Below are positions 15,685-26,867 of a stretch of 64,000 nt of DNA, in pieces. Both the position numbers and the translations under genes were made by a program. The notes under the pieces were generated by a model that saw only the letters and a program-made list of their open reading frames with translations, had not been told where the DNA came from and ran no database searches. Within the stretch, counting starts at the first letter, position 1. Every line of letters starts with the position of its first letter. The DNA is from Pseudaminobacter soli (ex Li et al. 2025) (GTDB lineage Bacteria > Pseudomonadota > Alphaproteobacteria > Rhizobiales > Rhizobiaceae): NCBI RefSeq assembly GCF_003012705.1, contig NZ_PXYL01000002.1, positions 186,001 to 250,000 of the forward strand. Reading direction: 5' to 3'.

Positions 15685-17295
15685 TCAATGGGCCATCGGT
15701 GCGGCGCCTCCGAGCTTGACCTTGCGCAGGCTCAATGCGAGCGGCACCGCCGCCAGCGAGATCAGCGTCAGGACCCAGAAGACATCCATGTAGGCCAGGA
15801 AGGCGGCCTGGGCTTGTAGTTGCTGGCCGATCCAGGCGATGGCCTGTTGATGCGCCTCGGCCAGCGAACTGCCATGGGCGGCGAAATAGTCTGTCACCTG
15901 CTGCAACGTATCCTTGTATGGGACGCTCGACGGGATCGTGTGCTCGGCGAGGCGGCCCTGATGAAACTGCTCGCGATGCGCCAGCACGTTGGACGCGAGG
16001 GAAACGCCGATCGAGCCGCCAGTATTGCGCGCGACGTTGATCAAGGCTGAGGCCTGGTCGGTCTTGTCGGGTGGAATGCCATCATAGGCGGCGGCAAGAA
16101 TCGGCAGGAAGATCAGCGGCAGACCGACCCCGAGCAGTATCCGCGAGCGGGAGAAGAACCAGAAACCGAGGTCGCCGTAGACGTTTGTCAGATCGTACAT
16201 CGAAAGCGCGGTGATCAACGCCCCGGCCATGATCAGGTATTTGGGCTGGACCTTTCCCGACAGGGGGCCAACGATGAACATCATCACCATGGTAACGACC
16301 CCGCCCGGCGACAGCACGAGGCCAGCCCAGGTCGCAGTATAACCGAAGTTCTGCTGCACCAGCTGAGGCAGAAACTGGGTGGTCGAGAACATGATGGCGC
16401 CAGCCCCGAGCATCACCAGAAGGGAGGTGCCGAACTGGCGTGTGGCAATCATCCTGAGGTCGATCATCGGATTCGGGCGGCTGATCTCCCACGGGATCAT
16501 CAGCATGAAGGCCACCGCGCAGATGGTCGCGACGATGATGATGAAGGAAGAGGAGAACCAGTCGTCCTCGAGGCCGCGGTCGAGCATGAGTTCCAGAGCG
16601 CCGAGAAAGGTCGCGGCCAACACGAAGCCGATAAGATCGAACCTGCCCTTCTGCTGCAGCTGCCGGCGCTTCTCCGTGGCAGGTTCGCGCAGGATCGCCG
16701 CGATCATCGCCATCGCGAACAGGCCGACCGGGCCATTGATCAAGAAGCACCAGTGCCAGGACCAGTTGTCGCTCAGCCAGCCCCCGAGCGTCGGTCCGAC
16801 AACCGGCGCCACAACCACGGCCACTCCGAACAGCGCAAACCCCTGGCCGCGCTTCTCGGGGGGAAAGGCGTCCGCCAGGATCGACTGCGAGACCGGCACC
16901 ATGCCACCGCCGCCGAGCCCTTGCATGATGCGGAAGAGCAGCAGCGACTGCAGATTCCAGGCCAGGCCGCTCAGCACCGAGCTGATGGTGAACAGCGCCA
17001 GGCAGCCCACGAAGAAGGCTTTGCGGCCGAGTCGCCGGGCAAGAAAGCCGCTGGCCGTCAGGCTGATGGCATTGGCGACCAGATAGGTGGTCACCACCCA
17101 GGAGGCCTCGTCCTCGCTCACTCCTACGCCGCCGGCAATGTAGGGCAGGGCGACGTTGGCGATGGTGGTGTCGAGCACCTCCATGAAGGATGCGAGCGCC
17201 ACCAGCACGGCGATAAGCCAGGGATTGCTACCTGAGCTGACGCCTGCGTTATGAGGCGCAGCGGGGGCGCCCGTTCGGGCTGTTTGGGAACTCAT
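15685..17295 (-). CDS. emrB: EmrB-type DHA2 drug efflux permease (MFS)
   Basis: A 536-residue transporter with 14 predicted helices, the DHA2 topology. Key motifs are LDTTIANVALPYIAGGVGVSEDEASWVVTTY in helix 1 and the following loop, GFLARRLGRKAFF (motif A), and GLGGGGMVPVSQSILADAFPPEKRGQGFALFG (motif C region). The C-terminal segment AYMDVFWVLTLISLAAVPLAL is the last helix. The start at 17295 has GAGGA before it and overlaps the emrA stop by 4 bp (ATGA), so the two are coupled. With EmrA and an outer-membrane channel it would export hydrophobic compounds across both membranes. Confidence 0.87.
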   Translation of the reverse strand: MSSQTARTGAPAAPHNAGVSSGSNPWLIAVLVALASFMEVLDTTIANVALPYIAGGVGVSEDEASWVVTTYLVANAISLTASGFLARRLGRKAFFVGCLALFTISSVLSGLAWNLQSLLLFRIMQGLGGGGMVPVSQSILADAFPPEKRGQGFALFGVAVVVAPVVGPTLGGWLSDNWSWHWCFLINGPVGLFAMAMIAAILREPATEKRRQLQQKGRFDLIGFVLAATFLGALELMLDRGLEDDWFSSSFIIIVATICAVAFMLMIPWEISRPNPMIDLRMIATRQFGTSLLVMLGAGAIMFSTTQFLPQLVQQNFGYTATWAGLVLSPGGVVTMVMMFIVGPLSGKVQPKYLIMAGALITALSMYDLTNVYGDLGFWFFSRSRILLGVGLPLIFLPILAAAYDGIPPDKTDQASALINVARNTGGSIGVSLASNVLAHREQFHQGRLAEHTIPSSVPYKDTLQQVTDYFAAHGSSLAEAHQQAIAWIGQQLQAQAAFLAYMDVFWVLTLISLAAVPLALSLRKVKLGGAAPMAH

Positions 17296-18590
17296 GACCA
17301 ATTCCTCAACCGCTCGTACAGAGACGGGGTCGGGTCTACTCGCACTGTCGGCACCACCGACATGCCGGGGCCGAGTGCGACGTCAGTCGGCGGGTTGTCC
17401 ATCACGAGCTTGACCGGCACGCGCTGGACGATCTTGACGTAGTTGCCGGTAGCGTTCTCGGCCGGCAGAACCGAGAAGGCGGTGCCGGAGCCAGGCTGCA
17501 CGCTGGCGATGTGACCGTGGATTGTGCGCTCTGGATAGGCGTCGATCTCGAGCGACACCGGCTGTTCCGGCCTCATGGCGTCAAGCTGAGTCTCCTTGAA
17601 ATTTGCCGTGATCCAGATCTTGTCCGGCACGAACATGGCCAGGCCCGTGCCAGACTGGGCATATTGGCCGACGGCCGCGCCAAGGTTGACGACCCGGCCG
17701 GCCTGGGCCGCCGTGACTGTAGTGTAGGACAGGTTGAGCTGCGCCTGATCGCGCTGGGCTTTGGCCTGCGCGAGGCTCGCCTCGGCGCTCTTGCGCTGCG
17801 CGCTCAGTGAGGTGAGCTGTCGCTGCGCCACGGTGAGATTTGCTTGCGCGCTCGCAAGCGCTGCCTGCTGCTGATGCAACTGCGAGCTATACTGCTGGGC
17901 GTTCTGGACGCTGCCCGCGCCGGTTTGCGCCAATTTCTGGTAGCGGGTTGCCTGCTGCTGCGCGAATACCAACGCCGCTTGTGCCTGGTCTACCTGGTCC
18001 TGGTTGGCGGCGACCTGCGCCTTCTGCACTGTGGTCTGCGCATCGATTTTCTGGATATTGGCCTGTGCGACACCCACCTGGGCGTCCGTCTGTTCAAGCG
18101 CGGCCTGGTAATCGCGCGCGTCGATACGCGCGATTACGTCCCCGGCTTCCACATGCTGATTGTCGGTCACAGGCACGGCGGTGATGAAGCCCGACACCTT
18201 GGGGGCGACGGAGAATTGCCGCGCCGCGATAAAGGCATCATCGGTGGTCTCGAAATGGCGGGCATAGTCCCAGTAGAGATAGCCACCCGCCGCCGCCACG
18301 ATGAAAGAAAGCAGCGCCATCGTGGAAGTGAACGGGTGACGCCGCATGAGCCCCTTTGGAGGCTTATTGGGGTGGACCCGACCCTGCTCCAGAGGCCGAT
18401 CCTCGTCGACCGGCGGCCATTCCACGATGCGGCGTTCTTCATCGGTACGCGCCTGCGGCATCGGCCCGCGAGGGGGAACGGGCTCTAAAGAGTGAATCTC
18501 GGTGGCGTCCCGCTCCAGTGTTGTCGCCTCGGCCATCGCCGACTGCAACGGTGCGCCTACCTTTGCATTGTCTTCATCGTCTGCCAGCAT
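17292..18590 (-). CDS. emrA: EmrA-type membrane fusion protein (HlyD family)
   Basis: A 432-residue periplasmic adaptor. An unusually long cytoplasmic N-terminus of about 85 residues, rich in acidic residues and proline, precedes one membrane helix (residues 88-106). The lipoyl half-motifs (FSVAPKVSGFITAVPVTDNQHVEAGDVIARID and LSYTTVTAAQAGRVVNLGAAVGQYAQSG) flank a glutamine/alanine-rich coiled coil at about 150-260. WITANFKETQLDAMRPEQPV and FSVLPAENATGNYVKIVQRVPVKL are hallmark EmrA segments. It is first in a two-gene operon with emrB and diverges from a LysR gene. Confidence 0.87.
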   Translation of the reverse strand: MLADDEDNAKVGAPLQSAMAEATTLERDATEIHSLEPVPPRGPMPQARTDEERRIVEWPPVDEDRPLEQGRVHPNKPPKGLMRRHPFTSTMALLSFIVAAAGGYLYWDYARHFETTDDAFIAARQFSVAPKVSGFITAVPVTDNQHVEAGDVIARIDARDYQAALEQTDAQVGVAQANIQKIDAQTTVQKAQVAANQDQVDQAQAALVFAQQQATRYQKLAQTGAGSVQNAQQYSSQLHQQQAALASAQANLTVAQRQLTSLSAQRKSAEASLAQAKAQRDQAQLNLSYTTVTAAQAGRVVNLGAAVGQYAQSGTGLAMFVPDKIWITANFKETQLDAMRPEQPVSLEIDAYPERTIHGHIASVQPGSGTAFSVLPAENATGNYVKIVQRVPVKLVMDNPPTDVALGPGMSVVPTVRVDPTPSLYERLRNWS

Positions 18591-18644
18591 TGCGAACTCC
18601 TGTTCAGGCTCGCTGTGTCTGGCAGATAGATAATGACACCGGTC

Positions 18645-18670
18645 GCAAAGGATAATCCCGTCCCCTTTGC
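18645..18670. promoter_or_regulatory. Inverted repeat, candidate LysR operator for emrAB
   Basis: GCAAAGG and CCTTTGC, perfect 7-bp inverted arms with 12 bases between, lie in the 105-bp gap between emrA and the divergent LysR gene, just ahead of the LysR ribosome binding site. Confidence 0.45.
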
Positions 18671-18695
18671 ATTCCCTGTTGAGGAGAGTTCAGGA

Positions 18696-19637
18696 ATGCA
18701 CCGAGCCGAACTGGCCGATTTGACAGCCTTTATCGCTGTCGCCGACAACCTCAACTTCCGGGCGGCGGCGGCTCGACTTGGCGTCACGCCCTCGGCGCTC
18801 AGCCATACGATGCGGCAGATGGAGGAGCGCCTCGGGGTGCGCCTGCTGAACCGAACCACCCGCAGCGTATCGCTTACGGATGCCGGGCTGCGTCTGTTAG
18901 GACGGCTGCGGCCAGCGATCGATCAGATCTCCGAGGCGCTCGAGGATCTGAAGTTAGAACGGCAGCGGCCGTTCGGGACTCTCAGGATCTGTGCCAGCCA
19001 TCCAATGGCGGCGATGTCGGTAATGGCGCCGGTTTGGGAACGCTATCTATCCATGTACCCGGACGTTTATCTCGACATCAGCGTTCAAGAGGGGCCGATC
19101 GATATCGTGGCGAAGGGCTTCGACGCGGGCATCGGCCCACAAGACATGGCCGCGCTCGACATGATCGCCGTCCGGGTAATGGAGCCGATGCGGGTGGCTG
19201 TGGTGGGTGCACCAAAGTATTTTGCGCGTCGGGCACCACCGCAGACGCCTGACGATCTCGCCCGGCACAGCTGTATTCAATTCCGTATTCCGTCCGACGG
19301 AAGCGTGCTCGAATGGCCTTTCGAGCATGAGGGCAAATCCCAGCACATCAAAGTAGCGGGGCATCTGACGGTCAACGATCCCGCCTTGGCCCTTCGCGCG
19401 GCGATCGACGGCGTGGGGATCGCGATCACACTCGAAGCCATGGCCGCGCCATTCCTGCGCTCGGGGCAAATGGTGCGCGTATTGGAGGACTGGTCGCCTG
19501 CCTTCGAAGGGTTCTTCCTTTACTATCCCGGCCATCGGCAAATTCCTGCGGCCCTGCGCGCGCTCATTGACATGATCCGGACTACCGGCGGTTCGGCGCC
19601 GGCAAGTCCACTCATAAATCCGTTCGTGTACGGGTGA
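18696..19637 (+). CDS. LysR-family transcriptional regulator
   Basis: A 313-residue LysR protein. The start at 18696 is preferred because GAGGAGAG lies just upstream and the HTH then begins at the normal position (LADLTAFIAVADNLNFRAAAARLGVTPSALSHTMRQME, RLLNRTTRSVSLTDAG). The effector domain has GTLRICASHPMAAM, DIVAKGFDAGIGPQD and ALRAAIDGVGIAITLEAMA. It diverges from emrAB and probably controls that pump in response to a transported compound. Confidence 0.85.
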   Translation: MHRAELADLTAFIAVADNLNFRAAAARLGVTPSALSHTMRQMEERLGVRLLNRTTRSVSLTDAGLRLLGRLRPAIDQISEALEDLKLERQRPFGTLRICASHPMAAMSVMAPVWERYLSMYPDVYLDISVQEGPIDIVAKGFDAGIGPQDMAALDMIAVRVMEPMRVAVVGAPKYFARRAPPQTPDDLARHSCIQFRIPSDGSVLEWPFEHEGKSQHIKVAGHLTVNDPALALRAAIDGVGIAITLEAMAAPFLRSGQMVRVLEDWSPAFEGFFLYYPGHRQIPAALRALIDMIRTTGGSAPASPLINPFVYG

Positions 19638-19851
19638 AACGGGCGCGGCGGCGGAGCCAGGATACGGCGGCGAGATCGGAGGGCTGGCGAAACTCGTCGT
19701 CTCGCCCAAGGCTGCGAGCTGTCATATGGATCAGCCATTTACAACACTACACTCGGGCGTCAGCGTCGATTCAATGGGCGGATTGGAAGCAGCGCCCTGC
19801 GATTGGGTCAATGGCGGCGTGCTGAGGCAGTTCGCGAGGTTGTATCTGGTG

Positions 19852-21054
19852 ATGGTGATTGCTGAGAGTTCCAAGCAGCGCGGCACGGCATCAGAGGTGT
19901 TTCGAGCGTTCCTTAAGCTCGGGGTGACGTCTTTTGGCGGACCGATAGCTCATCTTGGCTATTTTCGCGACGAGCTGGTCATCCGGCGTAAGTGGATCGA
20001 TGAGGAGGGATACGCGGATCTCGTCGCCCTCTGTCAGTTCCTTCCTGGTCCCGCGAGCAGCCAGGTCGGGTTTGCGCTCGGATTGTATCGCGGCGGTGCT
20101 CTGGGTGCGCTTGCGGCCTGGTCGGCCTTCACGCTGCCATCGGCTATCCTTCTTGTCATCTTCGCATTTGGCGCGACCGCCTTCTCGGGGGCCGTTGGAG
20201 CCGGACTGCTGCACGGTCTCAAAGTGGTCGCGGTGGCAGTTGTTGCTCAGGCGGTTTGGGGCATGGCGCGCAGTCTTACGCCAGACCGCGAACGCGCGGG
20301 AATTGCGCTTGCGGCCGTGCTGATCGTGATTTTTGCTGCGGGATCGATCGGCCAGATCGCGGCAATCGCAACGGGAGGATTAGCTGGGCTGTGGCTGTGC
20401 CGCGAGGGGGTGCAAACGGCAACCGGACACCTCCATTTCCGCGTGCCCAAAATGGTCGGCATGGCGTCCCTGGCACTGTTCTTGGCTCTGCTCTTGCTCT
20501 TGCCTTTGCTTGCCGAGAAGTCGCCTGTGGCCGCGCTTGCCGATGCGTTCTATCGGGCAGGATCGCTGGTGTTTGGCGGTGGTCACGTCGTCTTGCCCCT
20601 GTTGCAGGCCGAGGTCGTTCCGCCGGGCTGGGTGAGCAACGACGCATTCCTGGCTGGGTATGGAGCCGCACAAGCTGTTCCTGGTCCGCTCTTCACCTTC
20701 GCTGCCTACCTTGGGGCAGTGATGAAGTCGCAGCCGAACGGCATAGCCGGCGCCGCTGTCGCGCTTGTCTCGATCTTCCTTCCGGGCTTTCTGCTGCTGA
20801 TCGGCGCATTGCCATTCTGGGATGCCTTCCGCAGACGGCCGACTGCGCAAGCAGCCATGCGTGGGGCCAACGCGGCGGTTGTCGGCATCCTCGGAGCCGC
20901 GCTCTATTCTCCAGTTTGGACCAGTGCAATCCTCCTACCACGCGACTTCGCGCTCGCTCTTGCCGGATTCCTGCTGCTCACCGTCTGGAAGGCACCGCCC
21001 TGGATCGTGGTCGCATTACTGGCAGCAATTGCGACAACACTCAGCCTGCTTTGA
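19852..21054 (+). CDS. chrA: Chromate transporter, CHR family
   Basis: A 400-residue membrane protein made of two homologous CHR halves. The first half has FLKLGVTSFGGPIAHLGYFRDELV and LCQFLPGPASSQVGFALG. The second has SLVFGGGHVVLPLLQAEVV and AAQAVPGPLFTFAAYLGAV. Such proteins export chromate, probably by proton-coupled exchange. Length fits the long-chain form. The frame is open from 19726 with an ATG there, but no ribosome binding site; the ATG at 19852 gives the usual short N-terminus, though the start is uncertain. No chrB-type regulator is adjacent. Confidence 0.85.
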   Translation: MVIAESSKQRGTASEVFRAFLKLGVTSFGGPIAHLGYFRDELVIRRKWIDEEGYADLVALCQFLPGPASSQVGFALGLYRGGALGALAAWSAFTLPSAILLVIFAFGATAFSGAVGAGLLHGLKVVAVAVVAQAVWGMARSLTPDRERAGIALAAVLIVIFAAGSIGQIAAIATGGLAGLWLCREGVQTATGHLHFRVPKMVGMASLALFLALLLLLPLLAEKSPVAALADAFYRAGSLVFGGGHVVLPLLQAEVVPPGWVSNDAFLAGYGAAQAVPGPLFTFAAYLGAVMKSQPNGIAGAAVALVSIFLPGFLLLIGALPFWDAFRRRPTAQAAMRGANAAVVGILGAALYSPVWTSAILLPRDFALALAGFLLLTVWKAPPWIVVALLAAIATTLSLL

Positions 21055-21300
21055 AGCACGATAGTCGTGTGATTTAGCCTGCGGCTTGGGCTGCGCAGGC
21101 GCGTGCCTGCGACTTCGGATGAGCGGCGCTTTCATGAAGTCCTTTGGGAACGTGAAGTCCCAGGGAATTTTTTCGTTCGCGGCGAGTCTACTCGGTAGGT
21201 CCGATAGAGGCCCAATGCCAATGATCATCGCATCGAGGTCAATCCCCCTGCGATCATCGAAGACACTGGGCTCTACGGACAGCAACCCTTGGAGACGACA

Positions 21301-21798
21301 ATGAAACGTTATCTTTCAACACTCGCATGTTCGGGATTGCTGGGCATTGGGGCGCTCTACGGCGGTGCGTTTGCCGCGCCTATTCCGAGCTCCATTCCTG
21401 ACATCATCCCGACGGTCAACGCAGTAGGCGCGGCTTTTCGCACTCATCCGGCACAGCCGGCGGACAGCGGCATACACCGCCTGAGCTGCAGCACCGCCAT
21501 GCGCTGCGACCAAGGTGGCCTGCAGCCAGCCGTCCTCATCCACAAGCAGAACGATGATCCTGGCGGTGTGCACCTCGTCCGCGGCGGCGGTGGGGGCGGT
21601 GGCGGCGGACACGGCGGTGGCACCGGCGGAGGACACGGCAGTGGCGGTATGGGCGGCAGCGGAGTGAGTGGTAGCGGCGGGGGCCGAGGCGTTGACGCTG
21701 GTGGCGGCGACACCTTCTTTGGGTTCGGCCAGTATCGGTATCCTTACCGCAATTCCTATTACGGCCCCTGGTATCCTGGATATCCTGCTGGATATTAG
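21301..21798 (+). CDS. Secreted glycine-rich protein
   Basis: A 165-residue protein with a Sec-type signal (MKRYLSTLACSGLLGIGALYGGAFA). A short N-terminal region carries two cysteines (SCSTAMRC). A tract of about 60 residues rich in Gly with His and Ser follows, and the C-terminus is rich in aromatic residues and proline (YRYPYRNSYYGPWYPGYP). GGAGA sits 6 bp before the ATG. A strong hairpin terminator follows. The architecture suggests a cell-surface or periplasmic protein; no family is recognised. Confidence 0.65.
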   Translation: MKRYLSTLACSGLLGIGALYGGAFAAPIPSSIPDIIPTVNAVGAAFRTHPAQPADSGIHRLSCSTAMRCDQGGLQPAVLIHKQNDDPGGVHLVRGGGGGGGGGHGGGTGGGHGSGGMGGSGVSGSGGGRGVDAGGGDTFFGFGQYRYPYRNSYYGPWYPGYPAGY

Positions 21799-21858
21799 GC
21801 GCGTCGGGTAAGGTCGGCCGCCTCTTGCGGTTCAGATCATTTTTCCGACAAGCACTGG

Positions 21859-21890
21859 CCCGCCGTCTCTTTCGAGGCGGCGGGTTTTTT
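21859..21890 (+). terminator. Rho-independent terminator
   Basis: CCCGCCGTCTC and GAGGCGGCGGG form a GC-rich stem with one mismatch and a tiny loop, followed by six T residues. It lies 60 bp after the glycine-rich protein gene. Confidence 0.8.
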
Positions 21891-21961
21891 GCGTTTCGGC
21901 CCATGCGGCTCGAAGGCTTTGTGGTTTGTCCTAGTTAGTGTCCAGAGCGAGGAGGCGAGAC

Positions 21962-22725
21962 ATGGAAACCAAAGGCATTTCCACCAAACATTTCGGTACA
22001 GTTTGCGGTTGCGAGGGGTGCTCAACGACGCCCACGGGTGGCGATAAGGCTACCGATCTGTCGCGGCGCGGCTTCCTGTGCAGCGCAGTGGCTGGCACGG
22101 CAGCGGTCTTGGCTGGCGCCACTGTCGCGTCCACCCGGCCGACCCTGGCCCAGGCACCTTGACGCCCGACGAGGCGTTCAAGGCGATGATGGACGGCAAC
22201 CAGCGCTATCTCGACGGCCAGCTCCAGTCCCCCAATGAGGATTTGTCGATCCTCAAGGCCAAGACGGCCGAGAAGCAGGAGCCCTTCGCCGCAGTGCTGT
22301 CCTGTGCCGATTCCCGGGTGCCGGTGGAGTTCGTCTTCGACCAGAGCATCAGGCATCTCTTCATTGTACGGATTGCCGGAAACATCACTACGCCCGAGGT
22401 CACGGCAAGCCTCGAATACGGCGTCACCGTTCTGGGGACGAAAGTCCTCATGGTGCTGGGGCATGGCAGTTGCGGTGCGGTCAAGGCGGCCATCGAAGGC
22501 AAGGCCGTGCCTGGCCAAATCAGTGCCATTTACGCACCCATCCGTCCGGCTGTCGACGCCGCCGGTCCCGACCTGAATGCCGTCATCGACGCCGACGCCA
22601 AAATCCAGGCGGCGCTGCTCAGTCAAGCCTCGCCGATCATTGCCGAAGCGGTCAAGGACGGGAAGCTGAAGGTCGTGGCTGCCCGCTACGACATCGCGAA
22701 CGGAAAGGTGTCGTTGCTCGCCTGA
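21962..22725 (+). pseudogene. Tat-exported beta-carbonic anhydrase, frameshifted
   Basis: A beta-class carbonic anhydrase split by one missing base. The first part (21962-22162) has a twin-arginine signal, DLSRRGFLCSAVAGTAAVLAGATVA, ending ...PTLAQAP at a TGA. The frame then continues one phase over with LTPDEAFKAMMDGNQRYLDGQL, the zinc motif SCADSRVPVEFVFDQ, then GHGSCGAVKAA, to a TGA at 22723-22725. Restoring one T near 22159 would rejoin the two. It would hydrate CO2 in the periplasm. The downstream part is otherwise intact, so a recent mutation or a sequencing error are both possible. Confidence 0.8.
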
Positions 22726-22804
22726 TCGATGCTGTCGTTCGTCCTCTGAAAACAGCCGAGGCACCCGACCTCCGCGTTTTTGTCCGCCTGGTTGCTTCAG
22801 CTCT

Positions 22805-24742
22805 TCAGAATCGCGTGATGAGGAGATAAACGGCCGCACAATAAAGCACCGGGAGCCAAGCCGCCCATGCGATCGTGGCGAGCGACCATATGAAAAGAGC
22901 GCCCAGCAACGCCCAAACGACCAAAAGCGCCGGTGCTCCAGAACTCGCCAAACGCAGCAGCCTGGGCTGAACGGCTTTCCATTCGGGCGGCGCCTCGCGA
23001 GGCGCGTCGCTGGTCGGCGGTTCGCCCTTCACGATGAATCGCGCAATGTCGTTCCAATGGGTTTCGCGAATGCCGGCTTCATGTGTTCCGACGACGAATT
23101 TGGCTTCGTGCAGGTTCGGATGGCGCGTCTCCCGCCGATATTCGTCGAAACCGTCGTATCCGGCGCTTCCGATGTCGAACATTGCCGGGAATGCCTGAAA
23201 CGCCTTGGCAAAAATGGCGACGACCCAATCCTGGGTGGCGACATAATTGAGAACCTTGTCGACCTGCCCAGGCATGCTTGCTGACTTGTCGGGCAAGAGC
23301 GCATTCCAGGGAAAGTCGCAACGCACGACGCTGCCGGCAAAAACGACACGATGGAATTTCGCCGCCGGATAGTGCAGCAGGGCGTGCCCAAGGAGATATG
23401 TGCCGTTCGAATGTCCGACATAGGAGAACTTGGCTTCAGGATAGAGGGCGCGCATCAACACGTAATGATCCATGAGCCAACCCGTCTTCCAATGGCGGAC
23501 CCACGGCGCCAAGAAAGGAAATATCGCGAAATAGCCGTAGGTTCCCGTGAAGGAGCGAAACACGCGCTGCTCGCGCTCGGCTTCCAGTTTGACGGCGCGG
23601 GCGATCTTGTGGGTCCAAAATCCCTTGTCGCGGATGCCATGGACCACGAAAACGACGTCGGTGACCATGTCGTCAGGCGTAGCGGGTAGCGTATCGGCCA
23701 TATGGGCGCGGGCGACGGCGATTTTTCCGAGACAGTCATGACTGTCGCCGGCGGCTTTCGCCAGCAACAGGAAACGCGCCTGATCCCCCAGAGCGAATTC
23801 TCGACAGATATCCGCGAGGGATTTGGCGTCCGGCGCCAAATCACTGCCGAGCGCGGCCTCAAGCATTTCGCGCTGGTCCTTGTCCGGCTTGCGCATATTT
23901 ATGGCGCCATGGTGCGTGGTGTCCGGCGTCTCGATCAGCACAAAGGACGCGTTGTCGCCCTTGTGGACAACGATATCGACCGCATCATCCGGCGAAACCA
24001 GATCATCAATAGCGCCGAGCAACTGAACCACGAAAATCGGAGGCACAGCCTCGCAGGTGGAAAATCGGCCCCCTCGACAGCGCAGTTCGCGAGCGCGGGC
24101 CGCACGCTTTTCCACCAGCCGGCTCGATCTCATCAGGGCCAGCCATTCAAGGCGTGTTTGGACAATGAACGGCTGGCCTTGCCGCATGGCATACAAGGTC
24201 GGGATGGGCAGCCGGAGCATCGCGACGATCGCGCAATACCAGGAGCCGAGCGTCCAGAATGCCGACTGCAACCAATCGCGGGCGATTTCAGGCGCCCATC
24301 CGCGGCTCATTCCTGCCAGCAGAATGATCCGCTCAATGCTTCCGGCCCATGTCCGTTCGAGCCATTTCAAGTCCTCTACGAAAGGGGCCGAGGCGGTCTC
24401 GCCGTGCACGACTATGGCGATCTTGCGGGCGATCACAGCCCCGCAACTGTAGCCGACCAAAATGAGACGCTCGTAAACGCCGCCGTCGCCCCGCCTCTCG
24501 CGATCGGCGAGCGCCTTGTCGATTTCTTCGACGACATCGCGAACGATCTGCTCGACTGGAGTAGTCCTGAACAGGCCGAAAAAGCCGCCATAAGGCAAAA
24601 CAGGTGCAAGGATGTCGATATCCTCGGATCGCTCCCCGATCGCCGCAGAAACTCCCTGCATTTCTTCAGGGCGGCCATGAGGACCATGCAACACAATGGC
24701 CAGTTCACGTCCACTTCCGCGTTTCGTCAGCCGGGATTGCAT
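22805..24742 (-). CDS. Two-module alpha/beta hydrolase with C-terminal membrane helices
   Basis: A 645-residue protein that looks like two alpha/beta hydrolase units in one chain. The first (residues 12-290) has LAIVLHGPHG, the nucleophile elbow GYSCG with Ser99, GAIDDLVSPDD and DTTHHG as possible Asp and His. The second (360-570) has VVFVVHGIRDKG, the elbow GHSNG with Ser445, and THWND. After a proline-rich linker, two hydrophobic segments (about 602-622 and 625-643) anchor the C-terminus. No signal peptide is seen, so both modules probably face the cytoplasm. The substrate is unknown; lipase or esterase activity is plausible. It stands alone. Confidence 0.65.
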   Translation of the reverse strand: MQSRLTKRGSGRELAIVLHGPHGRPEEMQGVSAAIGERSEDIDILAPVLPYGGFFGLFRTTPVEQIVRDVVEEIDKALADRERRGDGGVYERLILVGYSCGAVIARKIAIVVHGETASAPFVEDLKWLERTWAGSIERIILLAGMSRGWAPEIARDWLQSAFWTLGSWYCAIVAMLRLPIPTLYAMRQGQPFIVQTRLEWLALMRSSRLVEKRAARARELRCRGGRFSTCEAVPPIFVVQLLGAIDDLVSPDDAVDIVVHKGDNASFVLIETPDTTHHGAINMRKPDKDQREMLEAALGSDLAPDAKSLADICREFALGDQARFLLLAKAAGDSHDCLGKIAVARAHMADTLPATPDDMVTDVVFVVHGIRDKGFWTHKIARAVKLEAEREQRVFRSFTGTYGYFAIFPFLAPWVRHWKTGWLMDHYVLMRALYPEAKFSYVGHSNGTYLLGHALLHYPAAKFHRVVFAGSVVRCDFPWNALLPDKSASMPGQVDKVLNYVATQDWVVAIFAKAFQAFPAMFDIGSAGYDGFDEYRRETRHPNLHEAKFVVGTHEAGIRETHWNDIARFIVKGEPPTSDAPREAPPEWKAVQPRLLRLASSGAPALLVVWALLGALFIWSLATIAWAAWLPVLYCAAVYLLITRF

Positions 24743-24993
24743 CGGTTCGCTCCTATGCGATCAAAAGAGGAAAACATATGCGAGCACACCGTCTCCTGCG
24801 ATTTCAAAGGGATCGCCATGAGGAGACTGGTTTCGGCAGGGATTTATTCCCGGCCTCGAGGCGTCTTGTTAACTCGACGGAGCAAGCCGCAGTGCGCCAA
24901 TTGCAAGGCGACGGACAAAAAGGCGCATCGATGATCGCTATCGCGGCGAAGCTGCTATGAAGGACATTTCCATGATTCTCCGTGCTGCCGCCG

Positions 24994-26793
<1,800 letters not shown>

Positions 26794-26867
26794 CGAGGGG
26801 GCGGCGGGATGCCTAACCACGGATGGCCCCGTTGAGCGTGGGGGTTGTTGGCGGCATCGTGACCAAA

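Noticed and set aside
23702-24934. Rightward 410-residue frame opposite the two-module hydrolase
   Set aside because: Shadow of the hydrolase gene; no recognisable features.
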